A stretch of 64,000 nucleotides of DNA from Perilla frutescens (Eukaryota > Streptophyta > Magnoliopsida > Lamiales > Lamiaceae), in NCBI GenBank assembly GCA_026008535.1, contig BRKX01000011.1, positions 17,988,001 to 18,052,000 on the forward strand, written 5' to 3'. The notes under the pieces are model-generated. The model worked only from the letters and a program-made list of their open reading frames with translations. It ran no database searches and was not told the origin of the DNA. Below are positions 11,431 to 24,300 of this stretch, one piece after another (the stretch's first letter is position 1; every line of letters starts with the position of its first letter). The position numbers were made by a program, and so were the translations under genes.

Positions 11431-12960
11431 TTAGTCTTATATACTTCAACTCCCTTGCAATTCAATTTATTAGATATATCCACTAATAGAAAAGTTTCTA
11501 TTTAGAGGTCAACTACCAATATATCAAGACTTTCCACCATCATACTAATTTTGGCTTAGTGGCAAACAAGAATGACTGAATGACTACCTAACTACTTATT
11601 CCCCTATCCCATAGCCAAGTTGCCATCTGACGTATGATAATATTGATTAAGGAGAATGCTAAATGGCATAATTTGCTCCGGTACACATAAAATTTAATAG
11701 AATTTCAATGTAAAATGACATTATAATGACATTATCATCTTTGATATAATTTTTGTTAAAATTCATTCCCTATATTATACATAATTTTTCAATATTTAAT
11801 TTGAATACATGAATGATCAATAATGAATAAAATTCATTCCCATTTTCAACACCAATTCCCAAGTACAATGAATTTATTTAAAAAAAAAAGCAGAAATTAA
11901 ATTATTCAAATTAATATTCGTATTTGAACATCAATAAGAAAATAATTTAGAAAACTTACATATACCTCAAAACACATTAGAACACAACCAATTATGCTAT
12001 TATTTTTGCCTGATGAAAACGCTAATAAAAAATTTGTATGTTATCTTCGTTTAATTTTCTCATAATGTACAATCGAAAAAAATTTAAATATTTTTTTAAA
12101 AACATTTAACTCAAATAATCATAAATTGATTAAAATTTTAATTAATTGAAGAATTGGAGTTCAAATTTAATTATCTTTTAAGAAACATTTTTTGATCTAT
12201 AATAATGAATTGAACTCGCTGGTTAGACTATAAATTGAATAAAGCCAAAAATTTAATTATCTGCTACGAAACATTTTTTTTATCAATCAAATTAATAATC
12301 ATAAATTGGGCTAATGGGTGATTAATTGAAGAATTGAAGTTCAATTATTAAATAGGGAGAACGAGATAGCAACATAAAATAATAGGGGGGAGACAGAGAG
12401 AGAAATTTTAAATTCTGAATTCTTTTAAAGTAAATAATGTAATAAGGATAATTTAATTATTTAACATAATTATTAGACTATTGTGCTGGAATAATTTGTG
12501 CTAAATAGAATTATCTCTTGATTAATTGATAGTTTTATTAAACTTAATTAATTTATTTCGTTTCTTATAGTGTTCCAAGTTATTTGATATTTATATATGG
12601 ATATGTCTAAATTGTTTTTAACAAGTTGAAGTTGATATAAAATTGTAGTTTGTATTTGATGCAATTCGGTATTTTTATGAGAATTAATGAGCAGTACTTT
12701 GTTTTCGTGTTGTTCCACATATGCACAGAATCAACGTATTATGTGAGACTGTCCTATACTGGTCCAAATTCAAATCCAAATCCAAATCCAAACACTAACA
12801 AAATTCCAAATGTACCATGAATATGAGTTTGATTCTAAATCTTTACCTATCTTACATATTTTGAAACGTAAGACACTCACACAATTTTTTGTTGAAATAT
12901 TATGGTTCTTTATAAGAATGACTGATGACTCATGACCTATATCACCATTTTTAACAATAA
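11431..12960. other. AT-rich intergenic DNA
   Basis: I see no gene. A short direct repeat (ATCCAAATCCAAATCCAAAC) lies at about 12773-12792. Otherwise there are only AT-rich tracts. Confidence 0.5.
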
Positions 12961-12990
12961 CTAGTTTTGCACTAGTGCGATGCACGATAA
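12961..12990 (-). mobile_element. Possible Helitron 3' terminus
   Basis: On the minus strand the sequence reads GTGCATCGCAC (a 4-bp stem, 3-base loop), ten more bases, then CTAG followed by T. This is the hairpin-plus-CTRR end of plant Helitrons inserting between A and T. The 5' end (TC start, to the right on the plus strand) was not located, so the body and length are unknown. Confidence 0.4.
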
Positions 12991-14036
12991 TTATCGAACT
13001 TAATTGAATGATAATATATATATATATATATTATAATTTTATATGAATAAATGAACTAAAAAAAACTACTGAATGTTATAAATTTAGAAATAGTTATCTA
13101 TATACAATATATTCGTAGTGATTAAACTATAACACTAATAAATTCACTAAAAAACTATATAGTCAAAATATTTCAGCATGTCGAACAAATCAAAGAAAGT
13201 AAAAAGTAATAAAAATCTATATAAATTTACATTTAAGCAATTAAAAAATTTATCAAAATATTAATCACAATAATTTTGAAGCCGTGTCTATATATTACAT
13301 ATGAAAAATATAAATTGGCAAATAATCTAAATCTATTTTGCAAATACATTAAATCATACATATTATGATGGAATTTCAAACTACATAAACATTGCCTTTC
13401 ATCTCAAACATATTGAGCTTGCTGAAATTGTATCTCCATATCAATGAGATATATCACGTAATTCCTTCAACAAAATAACAACTTATAATAATTAAATTAT
13501 TGGTATCAACCATAAAATTAAGTGAAATTCCCAACAAACAAACACAATTTTGTATATATTATTGAAATAAACAGGCATGAAGATCGAAGCTAGCCTGCTT
13601 TACACTATAATTGCAGCCACAAATCTAATCCAAAAAACCCATAAAAAAAAAAAAAAGAATTGTCTACCAAAAATAAAAATCCAGCATAAAAAATTAAAGA
13701 GAAAATTGACAGACAAATATAAGACTGAGAAAGAAAACATTGGAGTTTGCATTCTAATTTTTTTCCTTTTTAAAGAGATAACGAATACCAATTTGATTTT
13801 TCCAACCACTCCTACCAAATTCTCCTATTTCTTTTGCCACCACGATATGCAAACCTGTTCGAATTTGAACTCTTCATCCTTTGGTCGAATCCTCATCATC
13901 ACTAACATAACATAATCTTGACTGTTGTTTTTCTCAACCAAAGAATTCTAATGCATTCTTACTTTGTAAAAGACTACATTGAAGAGTGAAGCTATTAACG
14001 GTGGAGAACAACCCGAACACAATAGCAGAAACAAAA
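12991..14036. other. AT-rich DNA, no gene recognised
   Basis: Contains a (TA)n run at about 13017-13031. The open frames at 13577-13915 and 13600-13818 are low-complexity Lys/Asn- or Phe-rich products of A/T tracts. It may be the interior of the Helitron suggested by the terminus at 12961. Confidence 0.45.
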
Positions 14037-14192
14037 TCAATTGATGATATAATTGAAAAGGGAAAAAGAATTACAGGATTGTTTTCTTGAGTTCATACTG
14101 CCGGAGTTTTTGCCGGGGCATGAGGTGAATAGCCTAGTGTCGTCGTCGGCGGCGTACCAAGCAGCAGCCAATGTGCTACGTGCAGAGCCCAT
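14037..14192 (-). CDS. Doubtful small ORF or gene fragment (51 codons)
   Basis: The segment 14090-14215 is clearly richer in G+C than its surroundings. It encodes MGSARSTLAAAWYAADDDTR... on the minus strand, then runs into AT-rich sequence at a possible donor (CCT|GTAATT, about 14076). I do not recognise the protein. It could be the first exon of a small gene whose later exons lie to the left, or a relic. A 36-base A tract (T on the plus strand) lies 95 bases upstream. Confidence 0.2.
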   Translation of the reverse strand: MGSARSTLAAAWYAADDDTRLFTSCPGKNSGSMNSRKQSCNSFSLFNYIIN

Positions 14193-14283
14193 CGTCTGAG
14201 ATGGGAAGAAGACGACGATGATGTACCACTCAACGACAATGATGAGGGTCGGAGTGGGATGCTATTTTCTTATTTTTGCTCAG

Positions 14284-14286
<3 letters not shown>

Positions 14287-14322
<36 letters not shown>
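14287..14322. repeat. Poly-T tract (36 bases)
   Basis: An uninterrupted T run on the plus strand. It may be an old retroposon tail on the minus strand or simple slippage. Confidence 0.9.
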
Positions 14323-14323
<1 letters not shown>

Positions 14324-14999
14324 TGCTCTTTGCGTTTTTCGCTTCTTTCCTGCTGCACTTCCTAATTGGCGAGAGAGGAAATGTTTGGGGCAATCTGTGT
14401 TAATAAACAATTTGGTTGCTGAAATTTTTTATACTCGGACACAACTGTAACTGATGGATAAATAACTGTTCCATTCATGCCATAAAAAACGCTCACGATC
14501 ATGCTGTGTAGATAACTGCAAATACAAAATAATTGCAAATATTAAAATAACTTTTGTGAACGAAGTTGAAAGAAATTGTTATACACTGAAATTACAAAAA
14601 TGGACATAATTTGGCGCAAAATTTGAATAGAGCAAAAACTGTGTTTTTATATATATATAGATATAGATATAGATGTTTGGGCTCAACAAATATCGGAGAG
14701 TTCACAAGCAGATACCAATGGAAACACCACATGCAATTTTAACCTTAGAAAAACCAAAGCCATGCACAAGCTCCCAAGAAATGCAGCTTCTGATCACAAG
14801 AAAATAAGAACTGCTTTATATATATATATATATATAATATCTGCATTCATATATCCTCTTTCAGGATAAATATATAGTCTCTGTACATAAATGGAGTGAA
14901 AAGAAAGCCAAAAAATCTTCACGATGATTCGACAAAAAAACTCTCCATGGAATTACAGAATGCAGTTTAAAGAAATGAGCTTCATTTCTCCTCCTCTTC
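14323..14999. other. 3' flank and probable 3' UTR of the P450 gene
   Basis: No coding sequence. It includes (AT)n at about 14816-14836 and a TATAGATATAGATAT run at 14650-14672. The first few hundred bases below 15000 are the likely P450 3' UTR. Confidence 0.5.
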
Positions 15000-17900
15000 T
15001 CATTTCTTTGTAGAAGAGACTCTTCTAATTCTGCCTACGCAGTTGTCCTTCGGCCTCGTGTGCGGTAGGTACATCAATGGACTAGCAGGGTTATGGCGTT
15101 CGAGCCTGCAAATCAAGAAATTAACACAATCCATGTAAATTAAAACTCTCTTCAAACAAATTTCTATGTTTACTTTCAAAAAAAAAAAAAAAGTCAGAGA
15201 AATAGGAGGCTGAATAAGCATATGTAACTTACTCGTAGTTCAAAAGAAAATGGTGAAGAAAGATAGAGATTTCAATCTTGGCAAGATCATTTCCAGGGCA
15301 TAATCTGCTTCCACCACCAAAAGGAAGGAAGTTTCCTGCTTTTGGTGTGAATCCCTACACGTAAAACATCACAGATGAAGATGAAGATGAAGATGTAGAT
15401 ATATATTGTAAGCATATATATATTGGAGACTAGTGAAGGAAGGATGAGGTGTTTTCTAACTCACATCCCATCTAGAAGGATCAAACTTCTTTGGTTCAGG
15501 ATACGTTTCAGGGTCGAAATGAACACCTCTAAACCAGACTAAAACTTTCCATCCCTTTGGAATTGTGTAGCCTGAATGAAAGAAAAGGTTAGTTTCATAA
15601 TTTCATTAGTTAGTTTGAAGAAACTGGCCTATCCAACGAGAACTGATGAGCATGATAAACAACAAAGAAACGGGATCATGTGTTGCAGCACATAAATGCA
15701 ATATCAAGAAAATGTATGTAGGATAAGTTGCAGCATACCACAGACTCGAACATCTTTCTTTGCCTCTCTGAACACCGCAAGTGAGAATGTAATAACGCGA
15801 AGTGTCTCATCAATCACCTGTTGAGTTGTGGAGAAGAAAGTTCTATTAGTAAAATATGAAGAGATATGATGAAGTATACTGATTATTTTTTTTTTGGGAA
15901 AAACAGCACACCTTAGAAAGGTAATCCATTTCTCTTATTTCTTTGAGTGTCAGACCTTTTTGATTAAGTGGCCTGTTCCTCACAATTTCTTCTTGCTCTT
16001 CCTGAGGAAACCAAGTGAAAAAAAAAAAAAGAAAAAAACTCAGAATCATTAGGTCTAAATTCATCATCAGATCAATTCGGGGGCAGTGATGATGATCATC
16101 ATATAAGTAAAGACCATACCTTGGCTCGTTTGAAAACATCGGGATGGTTCTGAAGAAACAGGGTTGCCCACATAGTGATGTGTCCAGATGATTCATGACC
16201 GGCATTGAGATACATAACTAAAACATCAATAATTTCTACATCTTTCAAGCTTCGACCGTTCTCATCTTCAGCATCCATCAGCGCGTCCATCATGTCTTTC
16301 TTCACTCTTTTCGGGTTATTTCTCCTCCACTCCCTTCGAGCAGTTACTATGGATTGGAGAACAGCCACTAGCTTTTTACGCGCCTGGAAAAAGCAATGGC
16401 CAATTCAAAAGGAGAAGATTCATCATTCATTACATGAGTTTGGTATATATACTTTTGGAAACAATACTCTCCTCTCAAAGAGTGAGCATAAGCATAAGCA
16501 TATGTGTGTGTATATATATCAAGTAAGTACCTTGAGGGCAGAGTGGTAAGCAAATCCTGGTATGTTGATTGCCATAGCTCGAACGCCATAGTTGAGAGCG
16601 GTGTACTCCCTCTCCAAGACCTCCATGACTTGCTCACTCTCTGAGCTCAGGAAAATGTACATAATTATCCTAAATGTGAGCTTACGGAGTTCAGTTAAGA
16701 ACTCGATCTTTCCCTTGCCTTCCCATTTTTCTAGAGCTACTACCACACTGTCCTCGATATATTTCATGTACAAGGCCAACACTTCTTGTCCATTCACAGG
16801 GGCTGCTGTTAATTTGCGCAGCCACCTGTGCTCTTCATCAGAAATCCCAACAAATGAGTTCTTCCCAATAAGATTCATAGTAGAAGAGGGCCATCCAGGC
16901 TTGAAGGCCTCATCATCAGTTAGAACTCTTCGGCATGCTTCTGCTGTGGTAACAATGATACTAGGATTACCAAACATGTGGACTTTATACATTCCAGTCT
17001 GTCCAAATCTGCAAAAATATCATTCAAATTGATCTATTTATCAGAAAAATGCTACCGCTTCTTTTTATTTTATTTTCATTTTCTCATATTAGTGGAATCC
17101 GAAATGGTTAGGTCCATATTATAGTTCAGCTTCTGATACACAATTCACGAATCCAAAATCAAAACAAAGCAGTTCAACAGAGTTTTGAACTCTTCAAAGC
17201 CTAGCTTTTCAGTGATCAATCACTAATCAATGTTGGGAAACAAAGCTTCATAATCTTGTAGATTCTAATGAAGATTGCCACAGTTTATGGGGGCATGAAA
17301 TTTTTTTAATTAAAGGTCCCTATCAATTAGTTAAGAATATTTATTTCACTTCATGCTGCCTTCTATTTCTTTGGTTCAATTCACTCAAAATGGTTAGGTC
17401 CATATTATAGTTCAGCTTCTGATCCACATTTCAAGAATCCAAAATCAAAACAAAGCAGTTCAACAGAGTTTTGAAAGTGAAAGTTTAATCTCTCTGTGTA
17501 AGAGGGCTTCATAATCTTGTAGATTCTAATGAAGATTGCCACAGTTTGGGGGGCATGAAAAGCTTTTAATTAAAGACCCCTATCAGTTATTTAAGAATAT
17601 TTATTTCACTTCATGCTGCCTTCTATTTCTTTGGTCCAATTCACTCAACATGAATAGGCATATATTCCTCCTTTTTCAATCTCCTTATTCTGAGAGAGAT
17701 CAATATTCCTCCTAAATCTCAGTCGATTCAATGGATGTAGTGAACTGCCTAAAAATTAGACATTCGAGAACTACACAATCTGCAGCCCCAGCCATATTTT
17801 GTTTTCTTGAGTGGTTATTATAGTCTAATAAAAAGAAAAAAATTACTGGCCACACTCACAAGGCTCCCACAATCATCGTGGAAGTTGTTACTGAGTGTAC

Positions 17901-18982
17901 CAGCATGAGTGTCAATATATATAGGCATGTTGGAGCATTTTTAGTATCTTGAAAACCACTATTTGACAAAAAGAAAGGAAATACATATAACTGCCAACAG
18001 AAAAGTTTGAAGGAAATTAAAAAAATAGTAATAATAGGGAGTATAAAAGATATGGCCTAGCTAGTAACAGAAAGAACATGGAAAAGAGCAGTATTATACT
18101 ACAGATTAAAGATAAGATATAGGAGATGATGTTGAAATATCACATCAATCAGAGGCTGAAAGAGACTGTTTTTACTCTAAAGATTTACATAAACAAAGAT
18201 CAGCATAAATCATGTCCTATGTGGAAATTCCCAATACAAGACAAGCATTAGTATAATCAACCATAAAAAAGTGACAGCAAGTCAGCAACAGTAACAAAGA
18301 GGCCACCAATTCTTTTAAGGTTAATTCAAAACTTTCATTTGACCTCTGTAATAATTTGGACTGTACTACTGCTCCAAGAAAAAAGCATCCAACACAAAGG
18401 GTAAAACAATTTTCACTTTATTATTTTATGTTAGTTTTTGTGAGGTGCAAATATAGACCAACTCTTGTAGTTATACTCTTCCAAGTTAATTTCTATGCTT
18501 ACTTAACACCATTCTTAAGGGCTCATACTCAGCATTAGAGGTTAACAGAGCAGATAAATTACGGGATATGTCTCAGTGGGTGACGGCATATTATGTCAAC
18601 CACGAAGAAATCCTATTTTAAACTGTTGTCAGTACAAACTGAAACAACATATTGTAGCCCATAGTAAGAACCTGAGATAACCTTTAACTAAATACAAAAT
18701 TCAAACAACATGGCCAACTCATTACAAGCTAGCCTACAAAATGGAGAGAGAGAGAGACCTGTCAACAAAGGTGGAGATGAAAGATTCAGGTTTGCTGCAC
18801 TTGAAAGCTCTGAGGAAGGACCACATGTTGCCAATGAATGGCCAACCCAGATCACCTGGTGGCAGTTGGTATCTTTTCTCTCCCAACTTCCTCTCATAAT
18901 ACCAGCAATTCACACTCCTCAACACCCACTTCACAATCAACAATCCTAACACATAACACCCCACCACAAATAACCCCATCAC
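15000..18982 (-). CDS. KAO: Cytochrome P450 CYP88A, ent-kaurenoic acid oxidase (eight exons)
   Basis: Exons rebuilt from GT-AG sites: 18982-18759, 17008-16531, 16383-16120, 16001-15912, 15817-15739, 15571-15465, 15354-15233 and 15105-15000. They total 1470 bases and give an intact 489-residue protein, the normal size. An N-terminal membrane anchor (MMGLFVVGCYVLGLLIVKWV) is followed by the Pro-rich hinge LPPGDLGWPFIGNMWSFLRAF. Helix I has AGHESSG, helix K has DETLR, the PERF region is FDPSRW, and the heme loop is PFGGGSRLCPG with the cysteine ligand. I recognise the KAO family by near-colinear similarity (MFGNPSIIVTT, DDEAFKPGWPSSTM, MYLPHTRPKDNC). KAO acts on the ER and plastid envelope side and oxidises ent-kaurenoic acid in three steps to GA12, the entry to gibberellins. 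CYP88D of legumes (triterpenoid synthesis) is the closest alternative. Intron 1 is 1.75 kb; the others are about 75-165 bases except 147 and 118 bases around exons 3-4. Confidence 0.92.
17102..17656. repeat. Tandem duplication inside P450 intron 1 (period 296 bp)
   Basis: Copy 1 (17102-17397) and copy 2 (17398-about 17656) share AAATGGTTAGGTCCATATTA, GTTCAACAGAGTTTTGAA, CTTCATAATCTTGTAGATTC and TTCATGCTGCCTTCTATTTC in the same order. Identity is high, with a length difference in the middle. No transposon signature flanks it. Confidence 0.85.
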
Positions 18983-19273
18983 TGAAAACTCTTAATAAAT
19001 CTCTCCAAAATCAAATCTTTTTTTTGTTGAATGGGCCACTCAAATGTATAGTTGCAAAACGTGGCAGTCAGATAGAGAAAGAAGTAGAGATACAGAGGCA
19101 AAAACATCAAACATTCATCTCCATGAGTCCCTTTCAAGAATTGTGATGGAAATATATACTGGGAGGATTTGGATGCGAGGAAAAGAGGGAGAAGAAAAAT
19201 ACAAAACATGTAGGATTGGAATATAGTGAATTAAAAGGTACGTGACCAACTGTGACAAGGTAAAAAATTATGA

Positions 19274-19325
<52 letters not shown>

Positions 19326-19740
19326 TGCTGCCGGCCTAAATCTACTGCCTTTGTCTTGTTGTTTAGAGCAAGTATTCGCTGCCGAGATTATAAACGAGAA
19401 AAAGGAAGGAAAATTGATCACAAATTGCAAGAGGGCATGGGCGTTGGCTACCTCTACCTGCTCTCTGTCTCTTTTCTAGAGATACACACACACAATCCCA
19501 CTTCAAACAAGTCACGAGATTTAATTAGTTGACAACCTCAGCATTTTTACTATGACACATCGAATATAAGTACCACAGTCCGTAAATATGCGTATACATA
19601 TTTGTATTTACTTGTGTTTGTGTACACATGTGTATTTGTGTGTGTGTTTTGATTAATTTTTGCATGATATTTGGAAGTTTGTACTTTGGGTTGAGTATTG
19701 TAGTAGGAACTGCACAACTCAACATTTATAACATGGGGAG
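18983..19740 (-). promoter_or_regulatory. Upstream region of the P450 gene with a (GA)23 tract
   Basis: This holds the presumed 5' UTR and core promoter. A perfect 46-base GA run (CT in the sense of the gene) spans 19277-19322, about 300 bases upstream of the ATG. CT-rich runs are common in plant leaders and are possible GAGA-factor (BBR/BPC) sites. No convincing TATA box was pinned down. Confidence 0.4.
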
Positions 19741-19862
19741 TCTTTTATTACATAGTTACATGTATTCAGATTTAAATACAACAAAATTATAAATATATCA
19801 CTGAATATATATTTAATCTAAATATGAATACCGTCTGGTGGATCGATCTTCACTTGTCAATT

Positions 19863-19976
19863 AGTCCGACATAAGTTTTTTTTTTTACTCACACACCCGA
19901 CCTGATGATATTGAGGATATTCGAACTCGTGACCTTTGCTTTCACTCCACCACTAGACAGTCCGACATAAGTTTTT
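19863..19976 (-). mobile_element. tRNA-derived SINE with 18-bp target duplication
   Basis: The body (about 19881-19958) read on the minus strand has an A-box-like GTCTAGTGGTGG, a B-box-like GAGTTCGAATAT about 30 bases later, and a 3' A-rich tail. The identical 18-mer AGTCCGACATAAGTTTTT flanks both sides (19863-19880, 19959-19976). A related copy lies at 35414-35596. Confidence 0.75.
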
Positions 19977-20825
19977 GAGTTCATGTTGAACCACAATTTT
20001 ATATGCATGAAGCTTTTCCGGGCCGACCCGAATGGACTAGCCGCCCAATCAAAAAAGTAAAAAATAACCTGCTAGCCCACGGGTGGCTCGGCCCACTATT
20101 TGGGCCAGGCTAGGCAACACAAATACCGCCCTGAATGACAATCAGGTCAGTCCGGCCCAAATGACGATCGAGCGGCCTAGCACGGTTGGTCCGAATTGTC
20201 ACCCCTACTTATAACATTTATTAGTGATTGAAAAGCCTGTTGATGTTCGAGTTGTCAGTTTAGCTATGCCTCGTCAGGTCAAATGAAATTTTCTAGTTCA
20301 CTTTCTCTATCTTACTTAATGTCCCATAATGAATTTTATTAGTTTTTCTTCCATTGTTTTCTTAAATTTCAATTTCTTTTGGTTTAGTTTAGTTTTACAA
20401 GTATTATTTTGGGTTTATTCCATCGAATTAGAGTTTATAATGATTTCTTAGTATTAAAATTTTATTTTTAATTAATATAATTGATTATTATGCATGGTTG
20501 ATTATGATTTTAGTGTTTATTCCACCCAACCATGGTATGTAATTTTTTAAATTTAAATTCTTATTAATAAATTTTTATTATGATTGTTATACTATAATTA
20601 ATTTTATTTTTATACTAAACATTATTAAAATATTGAATATTAAATTTAATAGTGAGACACATAAATTGATAAAAAAATGAAATAGAGAAACTCATCCCTC
20701 CTCAGCCTATCTAACAACCTAAAAAGGTTAAAAAAGAAGAAATTTGCATGTTGATCTAGGCATGGTGTAATAGCAATTACAATGCCGGACTAAAACACCA
20801 ATTTGGGACAAGAATCAATTCACAT
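19977..20825. other. Intergenic DNA with a GGCCxGCC-rich block
   Basis: The block 20015-20210 is rich in GGCC, CCCGA and GGCCC motifs, as in a widespread class of plant repeats that start or end with 'xATTGTCACCCCTA'. The rest is AT-rich. No gene. Confidence 0.45.
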
Positions 20826-21362
20826 TGTTAATTGATGTCTACAATAATCCAAGTCAGGAGCGGGTAATCTTTTATAATTGAAGAATTCAGTTGATGGCAG
20901 TTATATTAGAGCGGTTATAATTCCAGCTGCATGGATTTGCATGGGAGTTGATCGTAGTCGTTGCTCATCATCTACAGCTCTTTCAATCTATGGTGTAGAT
21001 TAGTTCCTTTTGCTGTTATATAGATGTCTTGTAGAATCAGTTAAAGGAGATCTCATACTTGAAAACTGTTGTATTGGGGAGTGAAGAGAGTGGTTAGATT
21101 CTCGGTTAGATAGATAGCCATAATCTTAGAGTTGTGAGCTTGTGATCGAGAGGGATATCTAAACTTGTAGTTCTCATTTTCTAGATCAATAATAATCAGC
21201 CGTCAACCCTTCGTGGATGTAGGTGATTCTCACCGAACCATATAAATCTCTTTGCATTGTGTTGCTGTTTTCTTTTCTTGTTTTTCTTGGATAATTCTAT
21301 GATTCATCAATCTTGCTATTATCTTTCTTCATAGAAGTCTGGTATTATTGTTAATCATAACA
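20826..21362 (+). repeat. 5' LTR of the Tork-type Copia
   Basis: Starts TGTTAATTGATGTC and ends TTAATCATAACA. It is directly followed by ATTGGCGCCATCTGTGGGAA, the probable primer-binding region. This is not the usual initiator-Met site of Tnt1-like elements. Confidence 0.9.
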
Positions 21363-21393
21363 ATTGGCGCCATCTGTGGGAAACCTATCCACG

Positions 21394-24300
21394 ATGACTT
21401 CAATGAAGTGCGATGCGGAGAAATTCTCCAGCAAGAATGATTTTGGATTATGGAGAATCAAGATGAAGGCCTTGCTGGTGCAACAAGGCTTGGCTGATGC
21501 GTTGAAAGGGGAGAAGGGTTTTCCCGATGCTGCTACGGCGGTGCAGAAGGCGGAATTGATGGAAAAGGCGGATAGCACCATTGTCTTGTGCCTAACAGAC
21601 AAAGTCCTGAGAGAGGTTTCAAAGGAAACCTCGGTGGCTGGAGTATGGGCGCGATTGGAGCAGCTCTACATGACAAAATCTTTGGCAAATCGTTTGTACA
21701 TGAAGCAGTGCTTGTACTCGTACAAGATTGTTGAAGAAAAGAGTGTCACGGAGCAGCTTGATGAGTTCAATAAATCACTCGATGATCTTGAAAACATTGA
21801 TGTGGTTTTGGAGGATGAGGATAAAGCGATCATTCTCTTAAATGCCTTGCCAAAGACATTTGAACACCTGAAGGATGCCATGCTGTTTGGAAGGGAGAAC
21901 TCCATCTCTCTTGATAAGGTGGAATCGGCCTTGAAAGCAAAGGAGCTGCAGAGGCAGAATGATGATAAGAAAACTCCATCCGCAGAAGGCTTGAACGTGA
22001 AGAAGTTCAAAGGCAAGGAAAAGGAAAAGAAAAAGAAACCAAATCTTGCTGGAAATAAGCAAGATCTGAATAAAGGAGGTGAGCCCGCAGAGAAAGAGAC
22101 AAGGAAGTGCCATTACTGCAAGAAGAAGGGACACCTGAAGAAGGATTGTTATTTAGAGAAGAATAAACAAGCTCAAAAGGATCAGGCACAAAGCTCTGCT
22201 GACTGTACTAAGGAATGTGAAGGTGCCGAAGCTCTAAATGTGATGATGAAGCGCATGGAGGATGCATGGATCATGGATTCTGGCTGCAGTTTCCACATGT
22301 GTCATCACAAGGAGTGGTTCTTGGATCTGAAGCAGCAAGATCATGGATTAGTCTTGCTGGGAAACAACCATGTCTACAAAGTCAAAGGCATGGGGAGTGT
22401 CAAGCTAAGAATACATGATGAAAGCATCAAGATCCTCATAGAAGTCAGGTACATTCCTCAACTGAAAAGAAATCTCATTTTCCTTGGTCTGCTTGAATCA
22501 AAAGGTTGTAGTTATGCATCCAGAGAAGGTTGTTTGCATGTTATGAGAAACTCTAATGTTGTAATGAAGGCAATAAGAAAGCATAATTTGTACCATTTGA
22601 TGACAGAAACTATGGTTGGTAGTTCAGATTTAACACATAAATCTGACATGAATCTATGGCACAAAAGATTGGGCCATGTTGGCCAGAAAGGCCTGAATAT
22701 GTTGGTCAAGAATGAAATCATAAGGGATGTTGAGTTCTCAACTCTTGAGAGCTGTGAGCAGTGCATTCTGGGTAAAAATAAGAAAACTCCTTTCCTAGAT
22801 GCCACACACAAATCTGAATCTCCCCTCAGTTATGCTCACTCAGATCTATGGGGGCCTTCAAAGACCAAAACTCTAGGTGGAGGAAGATTTTTCATATCCA
22901 TAATCGATGATTACTCAAAGAAATTATGGATATACATCTTAAAGAGTAAGGCAGAGGCCTTTGAAAGGTTTAAAGATTGGTGTAGAGAGGTGGAGGTTGA
23001 GAAGAGCACCAGTCTAAAATGCTTGAGAACTGACAATGGCTTGGAGTTTCTATCAGAGGAGTTCCAGAAGATCTGTAAGGATAATGGAATAAAGAGGCAT
23101 AGAACTGTCCCAGGTAATCCCCAACAAAATGGTACAACAGAGAGAATGAATAGAACTATCCTAGAAAGAGTGAGGTGTATGTTGATTGGTTCTGGTCTTC
23201 CTAAGAAGTTCTGGGGAGAGGCAGCAACTACTGCTGCATATTTGATCAACAAATGTCCCTCATCAGTGATTAGTTTCAAAACTCCTGATGAAATGTTGTA
23301 TGGGAGTACAAGCAGCTACACTCACTTAAGGATCTTTGGTTGCAAAGCCTATGCTCATGTAAAACAAGACAAGCTTGAGCCAAGAGCATTAAAGTGTATT
23401 ATGCTGGGATATCAGAGGGGAACAAAGGGTTACAGGCTATGGTGTTATGAGCTAGAAGTAAAGAAAATCATAATTAGTAGAGATGTTGTGTTCAATGAGC
23501 ATGAGATGCCTTACTTGTCCATTACAAAATCTGAGAAGCAGAAGCCATGCCAAGAATCTGGAGATGATGCTACAAGGGTTGAGGTGGAGTTTCCTACTGA
23601 GAATCAGAATACTTATGAAGATGAGCATGAACCTGAAGGAGAATAAAGCTCAGGAGAAAAGGAACAACCCATTGTTGATGATGATCTGAGAAGCTATCAA
23701 CTGGCAAGAGATAGGGTAAGAAGAGTTACTAAGCCACCCTCCAGGTTTGGCCAAGCTGATATGATATTTTATGCTCTGAATGTTGCTGAGGAGATTGAGT
23801 ATCATGAACTATCAACTTACTCAGAAGCCTCAAAGGGAAAAGAAAGAAAAGAGTGGATGAAGGCTATGGAGGAGGAGATTAATTCTCTACAGAAAAATAA
23901 CACCTGGTTGTTGGTTGATAAGCCAACATCTCAGAAGGCTATAAGTTGTAAATGGATTTACAAGAAGAAAGTAGAGGTGACAGAGAAGAATAGAATAAGG
24001 TTTTAAAGCAAGGCTAGTGGCAAGAGGATTTACATAGAGAGAAGGGATAGACTTTAATGAAGTATTCTCTCCTGTGGTGAAACATTGTTCCATTAGAATA
24101 TTGCTAGCTATTGTGGCGCAGTTTAATCTAGAGCTTCAACAGCTTGATGTAAAGACAGCTTTCTTACATGGGGATTTAGAAGAAACCATTTATATGAAAC
24201 AGCCAGAAGGTTTTGTAAAGCCAGGAGATGAGGGGAAGGTATGCTTACTCAAGAAATCTCTTTATGGGTTGAAGCAAAGCTCAAGGTAATGGTATAAGAA

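Noticed and set aside
14218..14450. Phe-rich frames
   Set aside because: Translation of the 36-base T tract.
19134..19532. Ser/Leu- or Arg/Glu-repeat frames
   Set aside because: Translation of the (GA)23 microsatellite in the KAO upstream region.
21364..21393. Upstream ATG of the Copia polyprotein
   Set aside because: It overlaps the primer-binding region; the gag homology begins at the ATG at 21394.
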